From Desmodesmus armatus (Eukaryota; Chlorophyta; Chlorophyceae; Sphaeropleales; Scenedesmaceae), in contig VIIQ02000248.1 of NCBI GenBank assembly GCA_007449985.2, positions 37,240-101,239 on the forward strand: a stretch of DNA of 64,000 nucleotides, written 5' to 3'. A program made the position numbers and the translations under genes. Positions 45,832 to 58,144 of this stretch are shown here, one piece after another (position 1 is the first letter of the stretch; each line of letters begins with the position of its first letter). The notes under the pieces are model-generated. The model made no database searches. It saw only the letters and a list, made by a program, of their open reading frames with translations, and was not told where the DNA came from.

Positions 45832-48800
45832 ATGGCGACCACCACGACAGTTAAGCCTCTTTTGCCTGTCAAGCAGCCGGTGCCAAGTGACATTGAAATT
45901 GCGCAGAGCATCAAGCCCAAGCACATATCACAGATCGCTGAAGTGGGTCTGGAGCTGCGACCAGAGGAGTATGAGCTGTATGGCCCCACCAAAGCCAAGG
46001 TGAGCGGATCAGGGGTCAGGGCGAGGTGTTTATGGGGGTGCCGTGTGTATTTCTGCATGTGCGGTGAAATTCTCAGCGTACAGGGCACTGTATGTCTACC
46101 GAGCAGCTGCGCAGGCTTGTATTGAGTTCCCGCCAAGTGACACAGCCACAGCAGCAGGAACATAATTAAGGCTTGCAAGAGGCCTGAGCATGTACTGCTT
46201 TACGCGCAGGTGATGCTGAGCGTGCGGGATCGGTTGAAGGCTGCACCCAACGGCAAATACGGTACGCAGGCCCCTTGTCCCATCACAGGCTGCTGGGACA
46301 TGCATGCATCACACTCACTCCTTGGCTGCGCCACAACAGGCAACCCGACAACCTGTGTAATTTCAGCCACCCCTGATGCATTGTGCGCAGCAGCCATACG
46401 CAGCTGCATGCTTCTCAACACTGGGCCCTGTCACTCGTCATGCCTGACTAGAGTGCAATCCACCCCCTGCTCCTGCTTGGAAGTTGGCACCACTCAGCAC
46501 AGGCACATTTGAGCCTGGCACAGCTTAGTACCCCAGCTTCGGTAAGCTGCACCACAATCTACCAGCCTCAAGCAGCAGCAGCCAGCAGCAGCAGTAGTGC
46601 GCAGCAGCAGCCTGACCCGTCTGTTCTGTCGTGTTGCAAGCTGTCCTATGCTGTGATCTGCTTTCCTCTGTTCTGTTCTGCTTGTATGTACTTGCCTCTC
46701 GCCTTGGCTGCTGTTCTCCCACTCTGCTCTGGGTGTGTGTTGCAGTGGTGGTCGGTGGCATCTCCCCCACCCCCCTGGGTGAGGGCAAGAGCACAACCAC
46801 AGTGGGATTGTGCCAGGCGCTGGGAGCATACCTCAACAAGAAGGTGGGTGGACAACATGGGCACAAGGCACATTCAAGGTTTTTGTTCAAGATTGCCATC
46901 TCTTGCTTCTCAGCAGCGCCAATTGGACAGGGGTAGCACAGCAAATGGCCCGTGTTGTTGTTCAGCTGTCCTGCAGCTTGAATTGGCTACGCATGTGTGT
47001 TTGTGTGCCAGATCAAAATTCGTAGGAGTGAGGTTTGCTGGCAAGCCATGTGAGGTCAGGCTGCCCATGTGCTCCAAGGGTGTTGCAGCTGCGCAGCATC
47101 TGGAAGTTTGTGTGCGGTTAGCTGCAATGATAGTCTTGTTTTTGTCACAGTCCAGGGCCCAGTTGGGTGTATGCGTGTGTTCAGCCTGTAATCTTCCAGG
47201 CTTCAATGTTTGATCCTGAGTAGGAACCACGTGTGGGGCTTTGATGTATGTGCGTGGTTGCCGCTGCAGGTGATCGCCTGCATCCGCCAGCCCAGCCAGG
47301 GTCCCACCTTCGGCATCAAGGGGGGAGCAGCAGGAGGAGGCTACAGCCAGGTAAACAGCAAGCACTTTAAAATAAAGTTTTTCAAATTATTATTTGATTT
47401 TGCCTCAGTCATCTGTCTGCTTCTTCATTTATCAGACCAGATTGTGCCCAAGCGCGACAGCCGCCAGCAGCACTAGAGCAGGCGACGTACAAAAGTTGGC
47501 GCGCAAAAGCGACAGCCGCCAGCAGGTGCTGATGCCGACATGCGGCGTGCTAGGGGGGGGTATGTGCCTGTGCAGGTGCTGTGTTGCAGCCATTTTGTGG
47601 GTGGTTTGGGGGGGGGGGGGGGAGCCATCTGGCTGCACTGAGCGGGAGGAGGGTACAGCCAGGTCAACAGGCTCACCTCACCTCAGTCATCTGTCTGTGT
47701 CTTCGTTTATCAGACCAGATTGTGCCCAAGCGCGACAGCCGTCAGCAGCACTAGAGCAGGCGACATCCAAAGTTGGCGCGCAAAAGCGGCAGCCGCCAGC
47801 AGGTGCTGATGCCGACATGCTGCCGATAAGCGGGGCGCATGCGGGGGGGGGGGGGGGGGTAAATGTGCCTGTGCAGGTGTTGTGCTTCAGCCTTTTTGTG
47901 GGTGTGTGTGTGGGGGGGGCGTCTGGCTGAACTGAGCTGTGGCCCCTCCTGGATCACTGTAACCACCTTGAATTGGCTGCACGTTCAGGCCAATGCATTG
48001 TGCGTTGGCTCGGGCGCAGCTCACACACAACAATGTTGTGATCCGACAGGGTCTTCCCAACAGTACTGCACTAGTAACAGTAACAGTATCAGTAACAGTC
48101 CCCGCCCCCAATCACACATGGACTGTGCTCCCGCAGGTCATCCCTATGGAGGAGCTCAATTTTCACCCGCCACACACACTAGATGCACTCTCTGTGTCTA
48201 CACACATGTGTATACTGGTCACAAGGACATGTACTTGCTGGATCCAACTCACGTGTCAACACACACATGCTCCTTTGGATCATGTTCCTGCAGGTCATCC
48301 CTATGGAGGAGCTCAACCTTCACTTGACTGGTGACATCCACGCCATCAGTGCAGCAAACAACCTGCTGGCAGCAGCCATTGATGCGCGCATCTTCCACGA
48401 GGCGGCACAGAAGGACGAGGCACTCTTCAGGTGCGCAGGACATTGGTGTGGTTAAGGCCTTCAGAGTAATCGGGGTTGGGACGTGTGGGCGGTGGTGGAT
48501 TGGTTTACGGCACCGGGGGGGGGGGGGCAGGCAGGGGTGCAGGTTGAGTGTATGCCATACACCACGGTGGTGCAAAAAGGCACAACGAGGCACGCATCAG
48601 GATGAGGGGTGGGTGATGCGCACATCTTCCACGAGGCAGCACAGAAGGACGAGGCACTCTTCAGGTGCGCAGGACATTGATGTGATTTATACCTGAGGTA
48701 TTCACCTCAGCAATCGAGGTTGCGGCGTGTGGGCGGTGGTGGTTGGGTGTGGGGTACTGGAGATTGGGGTGAGCAGGCAGGGTTGAGGTTGTGTGCGGCA

Positions 48801-51800
48801 GACATGGCCCAAGCACACACCCCCAAGTTATGTCAACGCTTTGAAATGCCGTGCGCTGTGGTGCTGCTGTTGATTTGCTACGGCATTTGGCGTAGGTGGT
48901 GTCAACCACCAGTCGGGGTCGGGGTGTAGGCCCACCCAAGGGTGTCAGCCAGCTCAATCAAGGTAGGCAATGCCTACTATGTGTGGCGACTGTGTCTATG
49001 TGTAACATGCTCTTCCTCGTTTGTCCGTCCTCGCAGGCGGCTCTGTCCTGCCAACAAGCAGGGCAAGCGTACCTTTGCCCCAGTCATGCTGGACAGGCTG
49101 CAGCGGCTGGGCATCAACAAGACAGACCCCGATGAACTCACTCCAGAGGAGGTGGGTGGTGGTGTTGGGTGGTTTGAACAGCCTTCAAGCATAGCTACTG
49201 TTTCCCATCAAAACAGCTGAACACCGGGCTGAGCTTGCTAAAGAGCTGCGGCGGCTCGGCGGCAGTAAGACCCAGACGCTACGGAGGTGGGTGCTGCCAG
49301 GCACCCGCGTGTGCCAGGCATAAGCTGCGTGGCCTCTGTGAAGGGGGAAATATGTTTGTGTGTGACCAAAAAATGCACCCACCTCCCCTCCTTGCACTTG
49401 GACCCCAGGTGCTCTTCAGGGTCAAAGGTTTCTGATGTCCGACATACCGGCAGTACTCGTAGTAGTAACTCGCAAGTAAGTGGTAACCAGGCCAGGGCGT
49501 ATGAGGAAAAGCCGGCGGCTGCCTCACGTTTGCGTTGGTGCAACATGTGCGAATGTGTATGCCGCTGTTTGCTGCAGGTGTCCCGCTTTGCGCGGCTTGA
49601 CATTGACCCCAAGAATGTCATGTGGAGGCGCGTGGTGGACATCAACGACAGGTGAACATACATGCCTTGTACCTGAACCCTGAACCCCTTCACCCACTGA
49701 AACTTGCCCTCAACCCTAAAACTCAGCCCAGTCCAATGTACTACATCAACAGTAGTACTACCATCAACATGCCTGGTCAGAGATTATGGCATGCACCCTG
49801 ATTCAATCAATCACAAACACCCATCTATCGACCCACCCTTGCTTGACTTCCCCCTCACTCCCTTGGGCATTCTAAGGGACCACAAACACCCATCTGTGGA
49901 CCCACCCTTGCTTGACTTCCCCCTCACTCCCTTGGGCATTCTAAGGGACCACAAACACCCATCTATCGACCCACCCTTGCTTGACTTCCCCCTTACTCCC
50001 TTGGGCATTCTAGGGACCACAGTTGAATAGTTTGAGATTTGAATCACTCAGAAGGGATCATTTCCAGGCTGTGGTCGGCCAGCTCACTCACCCCCCCCCC
50101 CCGGCATTCCTCAGGTTCCTGCGCGGCATCAGTGTGGGTCAGGCAACAAAGGAGCATGGCATGCACCCTGACGTACCCCCTCACCTGTTCACTGACCCTC
50201 ACTGATAGGGCAGATGCAAGTGGCACTCACGCCAGCACACCTTCAGTCCTGTTAGAGTTGGTTGATTGATAGTGCCCCCCCCCCCCCGCACAGGTTCCTG
50301 CGTGGCATCACTGTGGGCCAGGGTCCAGAGGAGCGTGGGATGAGCAGGGACACAGGCTTTGACATTGCTGTTGCCTCTGAGGTGATGGCTGTGCTGGCAC
50401 TGGCAACAGACCTCAAGGACCTGAGAGCAAGGTTGGTGGGCAGGGCAGGCTTTGCATGAAACCTGGAGTGTTTTCTATAGATGGCTTTGTATCGATCACA
50501 CCATGAACCCCTGGCCCGATTGTGGACTGCACAGCTTTGCCGTTCCCACAGCAACACGCAACATGTATGGGTGCACGTGCCCAAGAAAACAGCAACCCAC
50601 AACAGGCAACACTCACGTGCTGTGCTGGGGTGTGCTGTGTGCTGTGCTGCAGGCTGGGCCGCATGGTTGTTGCTCAGGACAGGGCTGGCAAGCCTGTGAC
50701 TGCAGACGACCTGGGCGTGGGCGGTGCGCTGGCAGTGATGCTCAAGGACGCAATCAAACCCACACTCATGCAGGTTGGTGCACCATTCAATTTGTTGTGG
50801 TTTTACACGGGTCGGTGGCAGCTACCAACTAGGGAAAGTCTCGTGCCAGGGGGCCGCAGGACAGACTGCATCATGCCCGCAGTGATGCATGCTGGTCAGG
50901 CGTATGTGAGGTAGCCGTCGGCCTGATGTCAGCCTCAGGCACTCCTGCTGGACGGCCAGCAACAGCAGCAGTGGCAGGGTGGACAATACACCCTGACGCC
51001 ATCATGCCCTTTTGCCGCTGCGTTGTTTTGGTACAAACATTTGCGCTGGGATGCGTCAGGTTCTAGCAGCACGGGGCTGAAGGCACGCAGGAATCATGAC
51101 ACATGAATTCAATCAACTCATGCAAGTTGTAGAACAAGATTCACAGAACATTAGTCAAACCTGGCAGGTCACAGGCTTCAAGGTGTGTGGCTTGGTGCTG
51201 ACTGCAGACACTGGAAGGCACGCCTGTGCTGGTGCATGCCGGGCCCTTTGCCAACATCGCCCATGGCAACAGCAGTGTGATCGCAGACCAGATCGGCCTC
51301 AAACTGGTGGGTCAGGACGGCTTCGTGGTCACAGAGGTAAGCCAGCCAGACTGCAGTATGTGTTCAGGGTGAGGGTTTGAGGCTTGGGGTTGGGAGTTTA
51401 TAGGCAGGGTTAGGGTTTAGGTCGACTGTTGTCCGTGTTTGTCTCTTGACATAAATATGCCACGTGGCTTGCATGCATGCTGAGGTGTCGAGGTTGCTGA
51501 CTAGATCAGCCTCAAACTGGTGGGACGGGACGGCTTCGTGGTCACAGCGGTGAGACACAACAGTAACAATCATCACCATAATTGTCTTCGTTGCCGCTGT
51601 TACTGTCACTGCCAATGTCGTGCGCATTTGGCAGTGCGTGAATCAGTGCACAGCAGCCACAGTGCAGCCAAGACCGGCCACTTTTTACTGACCACTCAAG
51701 CCATGTCATAGGCGCAGGTACTCAATGCATTCACTGACCCACTCACTCAATCAGTCGTGCCGTCACTGCTGCTTGCAGGCTGGCTTTGGTGCTGACATCG

Positions 51801-54800
51801 GCCTTGAGAAGTTCATGAACATCAAGTGCAGGGCATCAGGACTGAAGCCAGACGCAGCAGGTAATCTGGGGGGTGCTGTGTGGCGGTTGCAAGCGATGGC
51901 GGGCAGTTGGGGGGCGGCTCAGCACAGCTTGGCATTGCTGAATGCAACTGTTACCAACCGTGTGCGCCCCAAATTCCAAAAGTCAGCATCTCGCGATGCT
52001 TACTCTGCATCATGACAGCGTGTGTCAGCGCTGCAAACTTTTGCTCCCCTTGACTCTCTCGTGTGGTGACAGTGTGTCCTTCGTGTGGTGACAGTGTGTC
52101 CTTCGATATGCAAGGCGGGGCGAGCCCCCTGTCGTTCCTGACATCACCCTGCCGCACAGCTACATCAGCCGCAATGTGAATGTTGCTGACCTTCGTCTGT
52201 CTACTTGCTGTTCTGTCCTGCAGTGTTGTAGCGGCAGTGTTCGCCCTGAAAATGCCCTGCGGCCACCTAAGGGGCCTGTTGTTGTCAGCACTCCCCCTTG
52301 CCCCACAACCGTACCGGCCCCAACGTAGCTTTGACTGACCTTTCCCCCTGTTCTGCAGTCATTGTGGCGACAGTGCGTGCCCTCAAAATGCACGGCGCCG
52401 GCCCCCCTGTGGTCGCTGGCACCCCCCTGCCGCATGAGTACCCCCCCCCCCCAAACATGGATATTGCTAACCATCTTGCGCTCCTTTCCCCCTGTTCTGC
52501 AGTCATTGTGGCGACAGTGCGTGCCCTCAAAATGCATGGCGGCGGCCCCCCTGTCGTTGCCGGCACCCCCCCGCCTCACGAGTACACCAGCCCCAACGTC
52601 GACCTGGTCAAGGCTGGCTGCCTACTTGCTGTGCTGCAGTGTCATGGCGATATCATGCGCCTTGAAAATGCCTGGCCACCCCCCCCCCCCCCCGGCCTGC
52701 TGTTGTTAGCACCCTCCCTTGTCCCACACCCGTACCGGCCCCAACGTAGCTTTGACTGACCTTTGCTGCTGTCCTGCAGTCATTGTGGCGACAGTGCGCG
52801 CCCTCAAAATGCACATGCCCCTGTCGTTGCCGGCTCCCCTGGCTTATGAACTCACCAGCCCCAATCATACGTGACTGACCTTTTATCTCCCCGCTGTGTT
52901 GTCGTGCAGTCATTGTGGCGACAGTGCGCTCCCTCAAAACGCACGGCGGCGGCCCCCCTGTCCTTGCCGGCACCCCCCTGCCGCATGAGTACCCCCCCCC
53001 CAATCATGGATATTGCTCACCGTCTTGCACTCCCTTCCCCCTGTCCTGCAGTCATTGTGGCGACAGTGCGCGCCCTCAAAATGCATGGTGGCGGCCCCCC
53101 TGTCGTTGCTGGCACCCCCCTGCCTCACGAGTACACCAGCCCCAATGTTGACCTGGTCAAAGCTGGCTGCAGCAACCTGGCACGCCACGTACAGAACACA
53201 CGCAAGTACGGCGTGCCTGTGGTGGTGGCCCTCAACCAGTTTGCCAGCGACAGCCCAGGTAAGACGCAGGATGCCGTTCAGTTGAGGGCAGTTTGCAGTG
53301 ACAAATGGAAAGAGGGAAGCGATGAAGGGGACATGGGGTGGCCGTGGAAAGGTGCAGGGGTCCTGCGCTTGTGGTGGTGGCCCTCAACCAGTTTGCAAGC
53401 GACAGCCCAGGTAAGACGCATGATGGCGTGCAGATGATCTAGGGTTCAGGGTTTACCCTAAACTATAAACCCTCATGAAGGCAGATGAAGTGACAAATGG
53501 AACGAGGGGGGCCATGAAAGAGGCATGGGGTGGCTGTGGGATGATGCTGGCGGTTTAGGGGTGGTTGGGAACAGGTTTCATGAAGACAGGCTGTGCCACA
53601 GCCATCTGAGTTGGATGAACCATTAACAGGAAAGGCACAGCACCAGGAGAGGCACACCGGTTCTGTGCCTGTGGTGGTGACCCTCAACCGGTTTGCCAGC
53701 GACAGCCCAGGTAAGAGGCTGAATGGGGATGGATATGCGAATAGCAAACATCTCCCCACATCCATGTTTGGGGTTTTCCATACATGGGATGTGGGGGAGA
53801 CAAATGTGCAAATGGCAAGAGGGAGGCAATTATAGGGGCATGGTGTGGCTGTGGGATGACGCGGTGCGGTGTATGGGGTGCTTGAGGACAGTTTTTCTCA
53901 AGTACCCCCTTCACCGCACCGTATCATTGCGCAGTCACCCCAAGCCCCCTTCATTGCCTTCCTCTTTCCTTCCAGTTTTCAGTAAGACAGGCTGTGCTCA
54001 GATGAATCATAACCAGGAAAGGCGCAAGGGTCCTGCCCTTGTAGTGGTGGCCATGAAACCAGTTTGCCAGCGACAGCCCAGGTGAGACACTAGCGCTGGA
54101 TGGGGAAGACTGTGTGAGTGGATGTGTTACTGGTGGCATGACGGATCTGAGAACTTGAAACAGGATATTCATTCACAGCTGTGGGAAAGCTTCCCTTTAT
54201 CCCACCAGCCTATCTCTGTATATGGTGCCGCAAGTGTTGGTGCTATGCGGGCAGCTGTGGTCAAATAGAGGCAGCAAAGGGGGCATGGGAAGGCGATGGG
54301 GTTCTGCATCACATGTGTGTGAGGCCGGTATCGACCATCACTCAAGGAGGGGCAAGCAACGGGTGCCCGGCACAGGCCGTGCGGCCTTCTTCCAATCAGT
54401 TGCCAGTGCTCACTCACTCACTCACTCTTCTATGTGCTCACTCATTCACTCGCTCTCTCACTCAATCATTCTTTCACGTGTGACCATGTATGTGTGACCA
54501 TGTATGTGTGACCGCAGAGGAGCTTGAGACTGTGAAGGTTGCTGCTCTGGAGGCTGGTGCACAGGCTGTGCAGCAGCCCCAACAGGTTGCCCGTGATCCT
54601 CTCACTCACTCTTCTGTGTGCTCACTCACTCACTCACTCTCTCACTCACTCACTCACTCACTCACTGACTCACTCACTCACTCACTCACTCACTCACTCT
54701 TTTGTGTGTAACCACGTGCAGAGGAGCTTGAAGCTGTGAAGGCTGCTGCTCTGGAGGCTGGTGCTTCAGCAGCAGTGACCACCAACCACCATGCGCTGGG

Positions 54801-55235
54801 AGGTGCTGGCGCCCTAGACCTGGGGGAAGCGGTCATCAAGGCATGCAGCCAGGCGTCAGAGTTTGAGTTCTTGTACGACGTTGGACTGTCAATCAAGGTA
54901 TTTGATAAGCAGCGGGGACACACTGACAGGCATTGGGACACTGGCGGGCCACCTCTGCTCCTGGCAGGGAAATCATGCCTGCTTAGCTTGGCAGGCTTAG
55001 CCAACCTGCCCATGTCCTATTCTTTCACCATGTTCAGCATATGCACAGTTGCAGGATAGCAGGCACACCCTGCACATGAGCCAGAGACCATTGAAGTTGC
55101 TGCAAACATGTTGCTTCAACCTAGTTTTGCCAGATTGGATGTGTGATGCCTACCTGCACCAGCATGCTGAATTGCCTGCATCCACATGCCCGAAGCAGCC
55201 CAACCAAAGCGTCTGCACCTGCTGCTGCACCTGCA

Positions 55236-55282
<47 letters not shown>

Positions 55283-56665
55283 GTGCAGGGCAAGATTGAG
55301 GCGATTGCGTGCGGGACCTATGGTGCTGCTGGTGTCAGCTACAGCCCAGAAGCAGAGGAGGCAATACAGGTACTGCATTGAAAACAAGATAAAAATTTCT
55401 AGATAATATAATAATTTTATTATATATTTATTATTTTATATGCATGCTAGCTCCACACAATGAAATGCTGCATTCGTGCTGTGGGTTCACTGTTGATCCC
55501 GCGACACCTCAACAGTGTTTTTGGTACTCTCAACTAGGTATTTGCAGCCACAGCAAGCTGGTGGTGGTGGCAGCACGGGGGTTTGTTGTGTGCCACTCAC
55601 TACTGTGCTGGTGTGAAGCACATGCGTTGCATCAAGCAGGTACAAGATGTTGATGTGCTGGTGTGTTTGCTTGCAGCGCTTCGCTGATGTGTTTGCTTGC
55701 AATTCAACACACTGACATGCTGCATGTGTGGCTATGGGTTCACTGTTCATCCCGTGGCACCTCAACAGTTTTTTTTGTGCCCTAGACTACGTCATTGCTG
55801 CAGCTGCAAGCTAGTGATAGTGGCAGACCTGGTGTTTGTGTGTCCTACCCCTACCACCAACCCCACCACCACCACCACCACCACCGCCACCCCCACATTC
55901 TCTTGATAGCGGCTCACGGCTGTACTGTGCTGGTGTGTTTGCTTGCAGCGCTTCACTGCCATGGGCTTTGACAAGCTGCCAATTTGCATGGCCAAGACGC
56001 AGTACAGCTTCAGCCATGACGCAACACTCAAGGGTGAGTCATCACTCAATGATGTGATTCAAAAAAGCATTGCCAAGCCCCCAGTGGTTGCTGCTGTCCA
56101 ACAGCTAATGTATATTCTCGCCAAGCACCCAACGCACCCAATCTTTCCCTACTTTGGTAAATGTACCAGGGAGAATCGCACTGTGCAGCTGTCAGAAGTG
56201 TCGAGCATGCCTGCGACCAGACACGGTCTCAGCGTTGTGGTGTTGGTGGCAGTGTTGTTTGCCAACTGGTGGCCCAAGCAACAGGCTCGACCAGCAAGGC
56301 AACGGCAAGGGCTGAACAACTGGCAGCCCGGCAGTGCAACATGTTTTGTCGCACACACACAAGGCATGCCTTCTGTTTCAGCTGACACCAGGCCCACAGT
56401 TGCAGACGGCTGTATTCATACGTGCACACTGCCATTGCTCACGCTCTCTGCTATGCATGTACTCGTGTACTGCTGCTGCCTGTGCCGTCCAGGTGCCCCC
56501 AGTGGCTTCACCTTGCCCATCCGTGACATCAGGGCCTCTGTGGGAGCGGGCTTCCTGTACCCCCTGGTGGGCAACATGATGACCATGCCCGGCCTGCCCA
56601 CGCGGCCCTGCTTCTATGACATAGACATCGAGCCGGAAAGCGGACGCATCGTGGGCCTCAGCTGA
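45832..56665 (+). CDS. FTHFS: Formate-tetrahydrofolate ligase (10-formyl-THF synthetase)
   Basis: Sixteen exons in phase give 638 residues, the usual plant length: 45832-45999, 46210-46261, 46746-46843, 47270-47350, 48294-48430, 49037-49151, 49578-49651, 50294-50431, 50653-50773, 51208-51336, 51779-51860, 53052-53258, 54722-54897, 55289-55369, 55949-56033 and 56493-56665. The enzyme joins formate to tetrahydrofolate using ATP. Marks are the ATP loop [92 protein letters not shown] and [14 protein letters not shown]. No transit peptide is evident, so a cytosolic enzyme is likely. Many introns hold truncated copies of neighbouring exon edges; exon 12 has six spare 5' copies and three spare 3' copies. 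The coding frame itself is intact. Confidence 0.93.
47406..47820 (+). repeat. Direct repeat of about 137 bases, two copies, formate ligase intron 4
   Basis: 47406-47542 and 47683-47820 are near-identical (TCAGTCATCTGTCTG through GCTGATGCCGACATGC). Just before the second copy, at about 47640-47660, the end of exon 4 (GGGYSQ) and its donor recur. The whole exon-end-plus-intron block was thus duplicated with a spacing of about 277 bases. Each copy is followed by a long G run. Confidence 0.85.
48138..48170 (+). repeat. Partial copy of the 5' edge of formate ligase exon 5
   Basis: Acceptor plus the codons for [10 protein letters not shown], about 155 bases ahead of the true exon, which starts [10 protein letters not shown] at 48294. 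It diverges right after and has no donor. Confidence 0.82.
48613..48674 (+). repeat. Partial copy of the 3' edge of formate ligase exon 5
   Basis: Repeats the codons for [13 protein letters not shown] and the GTGCGC donor of exon 5 (ends 48430) with almost no change, about 230 bases downstream. Confidence 0.85.
49812..50018 (+). repeat. 69-base minisatellite, three copies
   Basis: Three near-perfect copies of a 69-base unit (CACAAACACCCATCT ... CTTGGGCATTC) lie in the intron after exon 7. Since 69 is divisible by three it mimics a coding frame, but it lies between confirmed exons. Confidence 0.92.
50115..50175 (+). repeat. Partial copy of the 5' edge of formate ligase exon 8
   Basis: Acceptor plus the codons for [16 protein letters not shown], matching [16 protein letters not shown] in the true exon at 50294. 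It is diverged at several codons and lacks a donor. Confidence 0.8.
51504..51556 (+). repeat. Partial copy of the 3' edge of formate ligase exon 10
   Basis: Repeats the end of exon 10 ([17 protein letters not shown], compared with [17 protein letters not shown]) with a GTGAGA donor, 168 bases after the real donor. Confidence 0.82.
52210..53051 (+). repeat. Tandem array of acceptor plus exon 12 5' half, six spare copies
   Basis: CAG acceptors end at 52223, 52358, 52502, 52639, 52779 and 52909, followed by the working one at 53051, with spacing of 130-144 bases. Each unit carries the end of intron 11 and roughly the first 60-115 bases of exon 12 ([21 protein letters not shown]). The copies at 52358, 52502 and 52909 keep this reading. 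Those at 52223, 52639 and 52779 are decayed. None carries a donor. Confidence 0.9.
53361..54084 (+). repeat. Three spare copies of the 3' edge of formate ligase exon 12
   Basis: Copies end at about 53410, 53709 and 54080. Each repeats the codons for [13 protein letters not shown] with changes, followed by GTAAGA, GTAAGA and GTGAGA donors. They follow the true donor at 53258 within intron 12. Confidence 0.87.
54410..54706 (+). repeat. CTCA microsatellites flanking a partial copy of exon 13's 5' edge
   Basis: CTCACTCA runs at 54410-54470 and 54597-54706 surround an acceptor and the codons for [15 protein letters not shown] (about 54521-54590), a diverged copy of the start of exon 13. The microsatellite probably took part in the duplication. 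Confidence 0.85.
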
Positions 56666-58144
56666 TCGCAGCATCCCAGGGCAGCAAGGGTGGCTGCAAG
56701 CAATGCGTCTAGCAGCCATGTCTTTGGTTGTGCGACAGCCAGAAAGCGGACATAATGTGGGAGTCAGCTGAGTGCAGCGTGCAGCGTGGCGTCTGTTGCG
56801 AGGCATCTTTCAGCTGCCTGTTGCAAGGCAGCATGGCGTCTAGCAGCCCTGTGTCTGGTTGTGCCACAATGGCACGTGTAGTTGGACATAGTGGTGTCCT
56901 TGATTGCCAGTTTGGCAGTGTATCCTGGGCAGCAGCTGGCCTTGTCACCTCTGCTTTGATACAAGTTGTGCAGAGCTGTGATCACAACTCATGAGTTGTT
57001 GATGTTGCTGAGTCTGCGGCACTGTTTCTGGGTGCGCAAGTGGGCTGTGTTGTCCAGTGTACAGTGGTGTGTGCATATGCGGTGGTGTCATGTCTTGTGG
57101 GCTGTCTGTGTTGCTGTGGTTGGTCTGGGAGATGCAGCTGCTTTGCTTGCATTTGCAGGATGGATGCAGGTGGTCGCTTTGCTGCTGGTTGTGGCATAGG
57201 GTTGTCGTTGCTGTTGCAGCCGTTGCGCGCTTTACAGGGACATGGCCGGCAGGAGGTTGTCAACCGTCTCACGATTACTAATACCTTGTAGTACAAGGTA
57301 GTGTTGTGATGCAGCGTGGCAGGAGGCAGTACTGTGTCTGGCTGGTCAATTCGGTGGCATGCATGCCCGTCGTATGAATGCTTATGTCAGTGGCAGGGCA
57401 TACCACTGCATAGCCAGCAGGGGTGCCGTCTGGGCTGGGTCTGGCGGCTTACATACCACAATACGAAATTTAAAGTGCTGGTATCATGTCCTGTCCGCAG
57501 TGAGCTCAGCGCCGTCTTCGGACGCAGTCATGTGCTGCATGCAGTCCCACAGCCAAAACCGCTGCGTGTTGTGCTGCAACAGCCCAAACCGCTGAATGTT
57601 GTGTTGCACCAATCTTGCCCAACAGCAAATGAAAGGCACACATCGCAGTATTTGGCTGCAAGATGAATTATTTCCGGGGCTGCCACGGAGGGATTGTACC
57701 AAGGGCACATCTCATGTAGCCTGCTCATACTAAGGAATGCCAGTTGACTGCCAGTGGCGAGATGACAACCGTCCTGCACCAAGAGTCAGCGCCCTTCGAC
57801 ACTGCATGTGTGCATGATGGGCCAATGGCCGAGACCTGGCATCTCTGCCACTGCGGCCAGCCTTCACAACGTTGCAGTTACATCATGTACAACCAACCAG
57901 CAACTTGCCAACTCAACAATGTTACCCCCCCCCCCCCCCCCCGCCGCGCCCCGCGCTACTCGCCCCCCCCCCCATTATTGCGACGTCGCCAACCGCCATG
58001 CGTATGTCAAAGATACAGACCTCATCGTCAGGCTGCTCAAACAGAAATGGTCACATCAACTACCTCCCGTCGCCTTGCCCGTGCAGCATCAACACGTGAC
58101 ATGAGTGTGTTGACAGAGAGGATACTTGGAGTGGCGTGTGGTTC
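56666..58144. other. Convergent intergenic region between ligase and hydrolase genes
   Basis: No gene is supported. A diverged copy of the last ligase codons and stop region (GAAAGCGGA...CAGCTGA) recurs at about 56738-56780. A 9-base inverted repeat (TACCTTGTA, one base, TACAAGGTA) lies at about 57282-57300. C runs occur near 57926-57970. A minus-strand TGTAA at 57878-57882 may end the hydrolase transcript. Confidence 0.5.
57878..57882 (-). terminator. Candidate TGTAA poly(A) signal of the hydrolase gene
   Basis: Minus-strand TGTAA, 263 bases past the stop codon at 58145. Confidence 0.4.

Noticed and set aside
52210..54084. Reading the exon 12 copies as mutually exclusive exons
   Set aside because: The 5' copies lack donors and the 3' copies lack acceptors; no complete alternative exon exists.
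54410..54706. CTCA repeats as a CRISPR-like array
   Set aside because: The unit is 4 bases with no spacers, in a eukaryotic intron; it is a plain microsatellite.
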